13,311 nucleotides of DNA from Pelomonas sp046294815 (GTDB taxonomy: Bacteria; Pseudomonadota; Gammaproteobacteria; Burkholderiales; Burkholderiaceae_C), in the NCBI GenBank assembly GCA_046294815.1, contig JBKBOJ010000076.1:1-13311 (forward strand), given 5' to 3'. Below the pieces are notes generated by a model that did no database searches, was not told where the DNA came from, and worked only from the letters and a program-made list of their open reading frames with translations. Below, piece by piece: positions 1 to 5,991 of this stretch. Position 1 is the stretch's first letter. The number at the start of each line of letters is the position of its first letter. A program made the translations under genes and the position numbers.

Positions 1-1289
1 AGGCCCGGGTGGCTGCGCGCGGCGCGGCGCTCGTCGGCCGTCAGCGGCGCCGGGGCCGGCGGCAGCGGCGTGGGCTGGCCGATGTCCTCGGCGGCCAGAC
101 GGCCGAAGTAGTTCAGCGGCTGGGCTGCCAGCGGCGCGAGCAGCGCACGCGCGGCCTCGGCGTCGCCCTGCATGCGGGTCGCGCGGGCCTTCCAGTAGAC
201 CCAGGCCGGGTCGCGCTGCTCGGCGGTGCTCATGCGCTCGATGGCGCGCAGGGCCAGCGCGGGCGACTTGGCCCGCAGCGCCGCACGCGCCGCCCAGGCG
301 AGGGCGTCGTCGCTCCAGGGCAGGTCGGGCGCGAGCTTCTCGGCGCGCTCAAACGCGGCGGGGGCGTCGTCCTGCAGCCGCAGGGCTTGCTGGCGGCCGA
401 TCTGCACCCACAGCCAGGCCTGCAGGTCGTTGGGCAGGCGGCGCCATTTGTCGCGCAGCAGGTCGGCGGCCTGGTCGGGGTCGTTGGCGGCCACGCGGGC
501 CAGCGCCAGCGTGGTCAGCTCGGCCTCTGCGCGCGGGCTGGTGCGGGCCTTGCGCGTCAGGTAGCGGCCGGCGTTGTCCTGCAGCTCGGCGAGCTTCTGG
601 TCGAGCAGCTTGGTGCCCAGCAGCGCAACGGCCTGGCGCGCGGCCCGCGGGCGCGACTGCTCGGTGGCCAGGCGCGCCTTGGCCCACAGTGTGTCGGGCT
701 TGAAGATGCCGGCGTCCACCAGCGCGCTGGCGAGCTGCTGGCAGCCGTCGTCGCCGTCTTTTTGCGCAAACCATGCGGCCCGTGCGGTGTCGGCCGTGAC
801 CTTGTTGCCGGCGAGATGGTCGGCCAGCAGTGCGTAGCAGGCGACCTCGCGGTCGTCGCGCATCTGGTAGCCGGCGTGATCGCGCCGGAAGTTGGCCCAG
901 TCGCGGCGGCGACCGAGTTCCAGCAGCCAGTCGTTGCGCAGCCGGTCTTCCACATAACTGCCCGGGTAGCGGGCATAGAAGGCGTCGATCTCGGGCTGGC
1001 GGACTTCGGCCAGGCGGGCGTTGAGTTCGAAGTAGTCCACCCAGCCTGCCAGTGCGTGGCCCTGAATGCGGGCGGTGTCGGCGAGGCTCGCCAGGCGCTT
1101 GCGGTCACGCTTGACCCAGGCCTCGCGGGCCTGCACGGCCAGGTCGGCCGTGCCGGTGGGCGTCTGGGCGCTGGCGGCGGCGGGCAGCAGGCCCATGCAC
1201 AGCAGCAGCCCGGCCGCCATCTGCGCCGGCCGGCGGCCCAAGACATCCAAAATCGCCCACTGCTTGCCCACCACTGCACTCCTTGCCAT
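1..1289 (-). CDS. slt: Soluble lytic murein transglycosylase, N-terminal part (3' end off window)
   Basis: This periplasmic enzyme family cleaves the MurNAc-GlcNAc bond of peptidoglycan and leaves a 1,6-anhydro end. Only about 429 codons are visible. They cover the signal region and the alpha-helical superhelix (U domain) typical of Slt70, including stretches such as GWVDYFELNARL (about residues 70-81) and YPGSYVEDRLRNDWLLELG. The catalytic SLT domain lies beyond the left edge, so activity cannot be judged. Residues 24-42 (MAAGLLLCMGLLPAAASAQ) form a hydrophobic export segment with an A-S-A cleavage site. ATG at 1289 gives a long n-region containing RR; ATG at 1220 would give a shorter one, and neither has a good ribosome site. 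The start at 1289 shares its CATG with the divergent cyclo-ligase gene. The family call is strong, the start uncertain. Confidence 0.9.
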   Translation of the reverse strand, partial: MARSAVVGKQWAILDVLGRRPAQMAAGLLLCMGLLPAAASAQTPTGTADLAVQAREAWVKRDRKRLASLADTARIQGHALAGWVDYFELNARLAEVRQPEIDAFYARYPGSYVEDRLRNDWLLELGRRRDWANFRRDHAGYQMRDDREVACYALLADHLAGNKVTADTARAAWFAQKDGDDGCQQLASALVDAGIFKPDTLWAKARLATEQSRPRAARQAVALLGTKLLDQKLAELQDNAGRYLTRKARTSPRAEAELTTLALARVAANDPDQAADLLRDKWRRLPNDLQAWLWVQIGRQQALRLQDDAPAAFERAEKLAPDLPWSDDALAWAARAALRAKSPALALRAIERMSTAEQRDPAWVYWKARATRMQGDAEAARALLAPLAAQPLNYFGRLAAEDIGQPTPLPPAPAPLTADERRAARSHPG

Positions 1290-1827
1290 GACCAGCCCCA
1301 GCTCCGACCGCTCCACCTTGCGCCGAGAACTGCTGGCCGCGCGCCGCGTCTTTGCGGCCACGCCGGCCTTTGCCGCGGCTCAGGCGGCGCTTGACGCACC
1401 GCTGCGCGACCTGCTGGCCCAGCTGGAACCGGAACTGCTCGGGGTCTACTGGCCTCTGCCCGGGGAATTTAACCCAGGGGCGCTGCCCTACGCGCGGGCT
1501 TTGCCATTCGCGCGGCGCGAGCCGGCACAAATGGACTTCCGGCGCTGGGATGGCCAGCCGCCCACCGCCAAGGATGAATGCGGCATCGCCACCGGCAGCG
1601 GCGCGGTGGCCGTGCCCGATGTGGTGCTGGTGCCTTGTGTGGGTTTCACCCGCGAGGGCTTTCGCCTGGGCTATGGTGGGGGCTACTTCGACCGCTTCCT
1701 GGCGGCCCATCCCGGGGTGACGACCGTGGGCCTGGCCTGGAGTGGCGGCGAGACCCGCTTCGAGGTGCTGGCCCATGACCGGCCCCTGACCCTCGTCCTC
1801 ACGGAGCGCGAGCTGATCGTGCCCTGA
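1288..1827 (+). CDS. fau: 5-formyltetrahydrofolate cyclo-ligase (copy 1)
   Basis: This cytoplasmic enzyme of one-carbon metabolism uses ATP to turn 5-formyltetrahydrofolate into 5,10-methenyltetrahydrofolate. The 179-residue product has the usual family length. Diagnostic parts are the basic N-terminal helix (LRRELLAARR, 11-20), the substrate-loop YWPLPGEF (54-61), and the signature VLVPCVGF followed by RLGYGGGYFDR (113-136). The C-terminal segment, usually HDxPLDxxxTE, reads HDRPLTLVLTE here, so the usual D is T. ATG at 1288 is chosen because it places the basic helix at the N-terminus; no clear Shine-Dalgarno precedes it. The antiporter gene follows 42 bases later on the same strand and could be cotranscribed. 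A second cyclo-ligase lies at 5251-5820. Confidence 0.93.
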   Translation: MTSPSSDRSTLRRELLAARRVFAATPAFAAAQAALDAPLRDLLAQLEPELLGVYWPLPGEFNPGALPYARALPFARREPAQMDFRRWDGQPPTAKDECGIATGSGAVAVPDVVLVPCVGFTREGFRLGYGGGYFDRFLAAHPGVTTVGLAWSGGETRFEVLAHDRPLTLVLTERELIVP

Positions 1828-1869
1828 CCCGTCCTGACCTGAACCGATCCGACGAAAGGCATCTGCTCG

Positions 1870-3543
1870 ATGCACGATGGCATGACTCTCATCTCGACGC
1901 TGGCCGCGGCCTTCGGCCTGGCGCTGGTGCTGGGCCTGCTGGCGCAATGGGCGCGGCTGCCGGCGCTGGTGGGCTATCTGCTGGCCGGTGTGCTGATCGG
2001 ACCGCACACGCCCGGCTTCGTGGGCGATCTGCATCTGGCGCAGCAGCTGTCGGAGGTGGGCGTGATGCTGCTGATGTTCGGCGTGGGCCTGCATTTCTCG
2101 GTCGGCGACCTGATGTCGGTCAAGGGCATTGCGCTGCCCGGGGCCATCGTGCAGATGGCGGCCGCCACCGGCATGGGTGCGGCGCTGGCCCATCTGTGGT
2201 GGGGTTGGGAGCTGGCGGCCGCGCTGGTGTTCGGCCTGGCGCTGTCGGTGGCCAGCACGGTGGTGCTGCTGCGGGCGCTGGAGTCGCGCGAGCTGCTGCA
2301 CACCGGCAACGGCCGCATTGCGGTGGGCTGGCTGGTCGTGGAAGACCTGGCCATGGTGTTGGCGCTGGTGCTGCTGCCGGTGCTGGGCAGCGGCAGCGGG
2401 GGCGGCGGCGCGCTGGCCTGGACCATCGCGAAAACGCTGCTCGCCGTGGCCGGCTTTGTCACCGTGATGCTGGTGGCCGGACGGCGGCTGCTGCCCTGGC
2501 TGCTGTGGCAGGTCAACCGCACCGGCTCGCGCGAGCTGTTCACGCTGGCCACCGTGGCCGCGGCCGTGGGCCTGGCGGTGGGGGCGGCGGCGCTGTTTGG
2601 CGTCAGCGTGGCGCTGGGCGCCTTCTTCGCGGGCCTGGTGCTGCGCGAGTCGGCCTTCAGCGAGCGCGCGGCGCACGAGAGCCTGCCGCTGCGCGACGCC
2701 TTCGCGGTGCTGTTCTTCGTCGCCGTGGGCATGTTGTTCGACCCCATGATCCTGGTCGAGCAGCCGCTGGCCGTGTTGGCCACCGTGCTGGTCATCCTGG
2801 TGGGCAAGACGCTGGCCGCCGCGGTGCTGGTGCTGCTGCTGAGCTACCCACTGTCCACCGCGCTGACGGTGGCGGTGAGCCTGGCGCAGATCGGCGAGTT
2901 CAGCTTCATCCTGCTGGGCCTGGGTCAGAGCCTGAACCTGGTGCCGCCCGAGGCGGCCAGCCTGGTGGTGGCCGGGGCCATCGTGTCCATCGCGCTGAAC
3001 CCGCTGCTGTTCTCGAGCGTGGAGCCGCTGCGGCGCTGGGTGCTGGCGCGCTCGCGCTGGGCGCGCCGGCTGGAGGCGCGCGACGACCCGCTGGCCGAGC
3101 TGCCGGCCGACACGCCGCAGGCTGCGCTGGCCGGGCAGATCGTGCTGGTGGGCCATGGCCGCGTGGGGGCGGCGCTGCACGAGGCGCTGGGCGAGCGGCC
3201 GCTGGTGGTCATCGATCGCGACCGCGACGTCGTCGAGAAGCTGCGGGCCGCGGGCCGTGCGGCGGTGCTGGGCGAGGCCACCGAGGCGATGACGCTGGTG
3301 CAGGCCCATATCGCGCAGGCCGCCTGGCTGGTGGTGACGCTGGCCGACGTGCGCGACGTGCCGGCCATGCTGGCGCTGGCGCGTCAGCTCAACCCCGGGC
3401 TGCGCTGTGCCGTCGTCGCGCGCACCGACGAGGAGGCCCAGTGGCTGAGCGACGCGGGCGTGAACCATGTGCTGCGGGCGCAGCAGGCGCTGGCCCAGGC
3501 GCTGGCCGAGGTGCTCAGACCGCGGCCAGCTGCTCCCGCGTGA
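1870..3543 (+). CDS. ybaL: Kef-type monovalent cation:proton antiporter (CPA2) with RCK/TrkA-N domain, YbaL-like
   Basis: This inner-membrane CPA2-family transporter probably exchanges K+ or Na+ for protons. It matches E. coli YbaL in length (557 residues) and, as far as I remember that sequence, closely along most of its length: LVGYLLAGVLIGPHTPGF (33-50), MLLMFGVGLHFSVGDL (66-81), GWLVVEDL (153-160), SRELFTL (220-226), LPLRDAFAVLFFVAVGMLFDP (272-292) and SLAQIGEFSFIL (337-348). Residues 1 to about 395 form some 12 membrane helices. A TrkA-N domain follows, with the dinucleotide motif GHGRVG (428-433) and an acidic residue after the second strand (VVID, 446-449). ATG at 1870 has a GAAAGG 11 bases upstream; ATG at 1882 is an alternative. 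The last 29 bases overlap the end of the convergent LysR gene. The transported ion is unproven. Confidence 0.92.
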   Translation: MHDGMTLISTLAAAFGLALVLGLLAQWARLPALVGYLLAGVLIGPHTPGFVGDLHLAQQLSEVGVMLLMFGVGLHFSVGDLMSVKGIALPGAIVQMAAATGMGAALAHLWWGWELAAALVFGLALSVASTVVLLRALESRELLHTGNGRIAVGWLVVEDLAMVLALVLLPVLGSGSGGGGALAWTIAKTLLAVAGFVTVMLVAGRRLLPWLLWQVNRTGSRELFTLATVAAAVGLAVGAAALFGVSVALGAFFAGLVLRESAFSERAAHESLPLRDAFAVLFFVAVGMLFDPMILVEQPLAVLATVLVILVGKTLAAAVLVLLLSYPLSTALTVAVSLAQIGEFSFILLGLGQSLNLVPPEAASLVVAGAIVSIALNPLLFSSVEPLRRWVLARSRWARRLEARDDPLAELPADTPQAALAGQIVLVGHGRVGAALHEALGERPLVVIDRDRDVVEKLRAAGRAAVLGEATEAMTLVQAHIAQAAWLVVTLADVRDVPAMLALARQLNPGLRCAVVARTDEEAQWLSDAGVNHVLRAQQALAQALAEVLRPRPAAPA

Positions 3544-4474
3544 TCGCGGCTTGCGCGCGCACCCAGTCCGCAAACGCCTGCACCTCGGGCCTGGACGCGG
3601 CGCCGGGCGCGGGCACCAGCCAATAGGCATAGGGGCTGGTCAGGCGGCCGGACCGCCCGAAGGGCTCCTGCAGCTCGCCGCGCTGCAGGTGCTCGTGCAC
3701 CAGCGGCAGCCGGGCCAGCGCCACGCCCTGGCCGGCCAGCGCGGCCTGCACCTGCTGGTAGGTGAAGTTGAAATACATCCAGCGCAGCGGCTGCAGGTCG
3801 GGCTGCTGCTGGCGGGTCAGCCAATGGCGCCACGACAGGAACTCGGCGCTGGGCCGGGGGTCGTCTTCCTCTGTCAGTGCATGGGCGGCCAGGTCGGCCG
3901 GGCGGCGCAGCGCCGGCAGCCGGCCGTTGCGGGTGGACTCGGCATACCAGGGGCTGACCACGGGCGACACGGTCTCCTCGAACATCAGCTCGCCCGGCGC
4001 CGTCAGCGCCGTGCCGGCCACATAGCGCAGCGCCATGTCGTGCTCGCCGTCCTCCAGGTCGGCCACCACGTCCTGGGCGGAGACGCGGATGTCGATGTCG
4101 GGATGGTGCTTCTGGAACTCGCACAGCCGCGGGATCAGCCACAGCGAGGCGAAGGACGCAAACGTCGTCACGTTGACGACGCGCCGGCCGCGGGTGCGGC
4201 GGATCTGCCGCACGGTCTGGTCCAGCTTGGACAGCACCGCCACCGCGGTGGGCAGCAGCTGCGCGCCGTCGCCCGACAGCTCGACCTTGCGCGTGCCGCG
4301 CAGGAACAGCACGCAGCCGATCTCCTCCTCCAGCGCTTGGATCTGGCGGCTGACCGCGGACTGCGTGAGGTTGAGCTCTTCCGCCGCCGCACGGAAGGAC
4401 AGCAGCCGTGCCACCGCCTCGAAGGCGCGCAGCGGGCCGATGGACAGGGGGCGCTGGCGTATCGGTTGATTCAT
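3515..4474 (-). CDS. LysR-family transcriptional regulator, GcvA-like group
   Basis: This 319-residue protein has the usual LysR length and layout. A winged helix-turn-helix occupies about residues 10-70: LRAFEAVARLLSFRAAAEELNLTQSAVSRQ, then IQALEEEIGCVLFLRG, with the recognition helix around 38-47. The family ending V-LSGDGAQLL follows. A linker helix leads to a periplasmic-binding-protein-like effector domain from about residue 98 to 300. The opening LSIGPLRAFEAVAR and the NVTTFASFASLWLIPRL segment resemble the GcvA/AmpR subgroup. The start at 4474 gives the normal short N-terminus. It diverges from the DUF2917 gene (91 bases between starts), so that gene is the natural candidate target. 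The effector and regulon are unknown. It overlaps the end of the antiporter gene by 29 bases. Confidence 0.93.
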   Translation of the reverse strand: MNQPIRQRPLSIGPLRAFEAVARLLSFRAAAEELNLTQSAVSRQIQALEEEIGCVLFLRGTRKVELSGDGAQLLPTAVAVLSKLDQTVRQIRRTRGRRVVNVTTFASFASLWLIPRLCEFQKHHPDIDIRVSAQDVVADLEDGEHDMALRYVAGTALTAPGELMFEETVSPVVSPWYAESTRNGRLPALRRPADLAAHALTEEDDPRPSAEFLSWRHWLTRQQQPDLQPLRWMYFNFTYQQVQAALAGQGVALARLPLVHEHLQRGELQEPFGRSGRLTSPYAYWLVPAPGAASRPEVQAFADWVRAQAAITREQLAAV

Positions 4475-4553
4475 GCGCGGATGGTATCAATCGCGGCCCG
4501 AGGATTCATTGGACCGCCCTGGGGCGCATCCGCAGAATCCCGGACATCAACCC

Positions 4554-4558
4554 AGGAG
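4554..4558 (+). promoter_or_regulatory. Ribosome binding site of the DUF2917 gene
   Basis: AGGAG lies seven bases before ATG 4566. It fixes this start against the longer upstream open frame that begins inside the LysR-DUF2917 intergenic region. Confidence 0.75.
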
Positions 4559-4565
4559 AGACATC

Positions 4566-4871
4566 ATGAGCGATGCGCAATCCACTTGGCACCTGGTCGG
4601 CGGCCGGGCCCTGACCCTGAGCGGTGGCGCCGAGGCGCGCCGCCTGGCCGTGCGCGGCGGCCGCGTGTGGCTGACCCTGTCCGGCTCGACTGACGCGCCC
4701 GCGCAGGACCAATGGCTGGAGGCCGGCCAGTCCGTCGCGCTGGCGCCGGGCCAGACGGCCGTGCTGGAAGGCTGGCCCGCGGCCGACTTCGAACTGCTGG
4801 TGCCGCCGGCGTCAGCCGCGGCGGGCCGGGGCGGCTTTCTTCTTGGCCGCCGGCTGCTTGGCCGCAGCTGA
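4566..4871 (+). CDS. DUF2917 domain-containing small protein
   Basis: This 101-residue protein has the DUF2917 pattern: a short beta-rich, cupin-like core with GGRVWLTLSG (31-40), a DQWLEAGQSVALAPGQ stretch (48-63) and VLEGW (66-70). No function is established for the family. The start is well supported by AGGAG at 4554-4558, seven bases before the ATG. The conserved core ends near residue 80. The last 20 or so residues (glycine, leucine, arginine-rich) are read from DNA that encodes the tail of TfoX on the other strand, and are unlikely to be conserved. There is no signal peptide or membrane helix. In Burkholderiales such genes commonly sit divergent to a LysR regulator, as here (recalled, not searched). 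Confidence 0.82.
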   Translation: MSDAQSTWHLVGGRALTLSGGAEARRLAVRGGRVWLTLSGSTDAPAQDQWLEAGQSVALAPGQTAVLEGWPAADFELLVPPASAAAGRGGFLLGRRLLGRS

Positions 4872-5225
4872 CGACGCCTTCTTCACCTTGGCGTTCGCCG
4901 CCCGCAGCGCGGCCTCGAACGCCAGCCGCGCCCAGGGCAGCATCAGCGGCGGCGACTCCAGCGCGTCCTCGGGCGCGCGGTAGTAGCTCGTCATCACGCG
5001 CTCGCCGTGCCGGGTCGTGTAGCTGAAGGGCGCGCAGCCGGCGGCGATGAAGCGCTCGCGCGTGACGTCGTCGGCCTTCAGATAAAACTGGCCATCGGCG
5101 ATCAAGGCCATGAACAGCCCGTCCACGTAAAAGCCGCGCCCGCCAAACATGCGCCGCACCCGCACCGGGCCCAGCGGCGCGAGCAGCTCGGTGCAGAGGT
5201 CGGTGAAGGGGTCGCTGGCGGCCAT
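4812..5225 (-). CDS. TfoX N-terminal domain protein with basic Lys/Ala tail
   Basis: The TfoX_N domain fills about residues 8-105 of 137: LCTELLAPLGPVRVRRMFGGRGFYVDGLFMALI (10-42), then FYLKADD (47-53), PFSY (66-69), the MTSYYRAPEDAL segment (78-89) and the typical LPWARLAFEAAL ending (96-107). A lysine/alanine-rich tail (113-137) follows, with runs such as KVKK and AAKKKAAPARRG resembling histone-H1-like tails. There is no TfoX C-terminal domain, so this is a stand-alone N-domain protein rather than the full competence regulator Sxy/TfoX. Its role is unknown. ATG 5225 fits the usual short N-terminus; ATG 5252 is possible but would overlap the start of the divergent cyclo-ligase. The stop lies 60 bases inside the DUF2917 reading frame. 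Confidence 0.87.
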   Translation of the reverse strand: MAASDPFTDLCTELLAPLGPVRVRRMFGGRGFYVDGLFMALIADGQFYLKADDVTRERFIAAGCAPFSYTTRHGERVMTSYYRAPEDALESPPLMLPWARLAFEAALRAANAKVKKASSAAAKQPAAKKKAAPARRG

Positions 5226-5250
5226 GCGCGCAAATGTAAGCTCGCGGCCC

Positions 5251-5820
5251 ATGGATGCGAACGACCGCGCCGCGCTGCGGCACAAGCTGATCGAGCAACG
5301 CTTGGCGCTGCCCAACCGCCTGCAACTGGCCGCCCAACTGCAGGAGGTGCTGCGGGTGTGGCTGCTGCGGCGCAAGGAAACCACCATCGGCGCGTACTGG
5401 CCCATCAAGGGTGAGTTCGACCCGCTGCCGGCGCTCTACCGCTGGAGCGAGGACCATCCGGAGCGGCGCATCGGCCTGCCGGTCGTTGACAAGCAGCACG
5501 GCACGTTGCGCTTTCACGTCTGGTATCCCGGCTGCCCGATGGAGGAGGACGCCTTCCACATCCCCAAGCCCAAGGACACCGAGGAGTTCCAGCCACAGCT
5601 GATGCTCGTGCCCTGCCTGGGCTTTGGGCCCTGCGGGCTGCGGCTGGGCTATGGCGGCGGCTTCATGGACAAGACACTGGCGCAGCTGCAGCCGCGGCCC
5701 ACGGCGGTGGGCATAGGCTATGCGCATGGCTTTCTGCCGCTGCTCAAGCCCAGCCCGCTGGACGTGGCGCTGGACGCGATGCTGACGGAGGAGGGAGTGG
5801 TCTGGGACCGCGAGGGCTGA
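5251..5820 (+). CDS. 5-formyltetrahydrofolate cyclo-ligase family protein (copy 2)
   Basis: This 189-residue protein belongs to the cyclo-ligase family: basic N-terminal helix LRHKLIEQRLAL (9-20), YWPIKGEFDPLP (49-60), IPKPKD (104-109), and the signature LMLVPCLGF followed by LRLGYGGGFMDK (117-141). It differs clearly from copy 1, with a long insert around WYPGCPMEEDAFHIPKP in place of the shorter WDG segment, and the C-terminal motif reads LDVALDAMLTE. It may be the main enzyme, a second one with other substrate preference, or a folate-binding relative. ATG 5251 is 25 bases from the divergent TfoX start; ribosome site weak. Its end is followed by 66 bases before a short signal-peptide-like frame and pepQ. 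Confidence 0.88.
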   Translation: MDANDRAALRHKLIEQRLALPNRLQLAAQLQEVLRVWLLRRKETTIGAYWPIKGEFDPLPALYRWSEDHPERRIGLPVVDKQHGTLRFHVWYPGCPMEEDAFHIPKPKDTEEFQPQLMLVPCLGFGPCGLRLGYGGGFMDKTLAQLQPRPTAVGIGYAHGFLPLLKPSPLDVALDAMLTEEGVVWDREG

Positions 5821-5886
5821 TTTGCTTGAGCGGCGTGGCAGCGCCTGCCGGACAATCGCGCCATCGCTGCCACCAGCAACCCCGCC

Positions 5887-5982
5887 ATGTCCTTCAAGCC
5901 CATGCTGCTGCGCTCGGCCACCGCCGTGCTGCTGACCCAGGCCGCCCACGCCGCCAACAAGCTCAGCGACCTGCGTCAGTGA
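5887..5982 (+). CDS. Possible 31-residue leader or remnant with signal-peptide character, in frame with pepQ
   Basis: The frame opens at ATG 5887 and reads MSFKPMLLRSATAVLLTQ then AAHAANKLSDLRQ before TGA. It has a basic n-region, a hydrophobic core and an A-H-A cleavage-like site, so the first 22 residues look like a Sec signal peptide, leaving only nine mature residues. No convincing ribosome site precedes it, though a GACAAT (5851-5856) could serve as a -10 element. It is in the same frame as pepQ (35 codons between the two ATGs), separated only by TGA and three codons. It could be a translated leader coupled to pepQ, the remnant of a deleted exported protein, or chance. I do not recognise it. 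Confidence 0.35.
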   Translation: MSFKPMLLRSATAVLLTQAAHAANKLSDLRQ

Positions 5983-5986
5983 GGTG
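5981..5986 (+). promoter_or_regulatory. Ribosome binding site of pepQ overlapping the upstream stop codon
   Basis: GAGGTG lies five bases before ATG 5992 and shares its first two bases with the TGA that ends the 31-codon frame. It decides the pepQ start and would allow translational coupling between the two frames. Confidence 0.6.
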
Positions 5987-5991
5987 ATGCC

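Noticed and set aside
9..1394. Open frame of 461 codons on the plus strand opposite slt
   Set aside because: The minus frame gives a clear Slt superhelix with a signal peptide. The plus frame is a GC shadow and also overlaps the cyclo-ligase start.
1105..3630. Long open frame of 841 codons on the minus strand opposite the cyclo-ligase and antiporter genes
   Set aside because: Its translation is rich in Q, H, R and G with no domain, and it runs antisense to two clear conserved genes. It is a by-product of high G+C at third codon positions.
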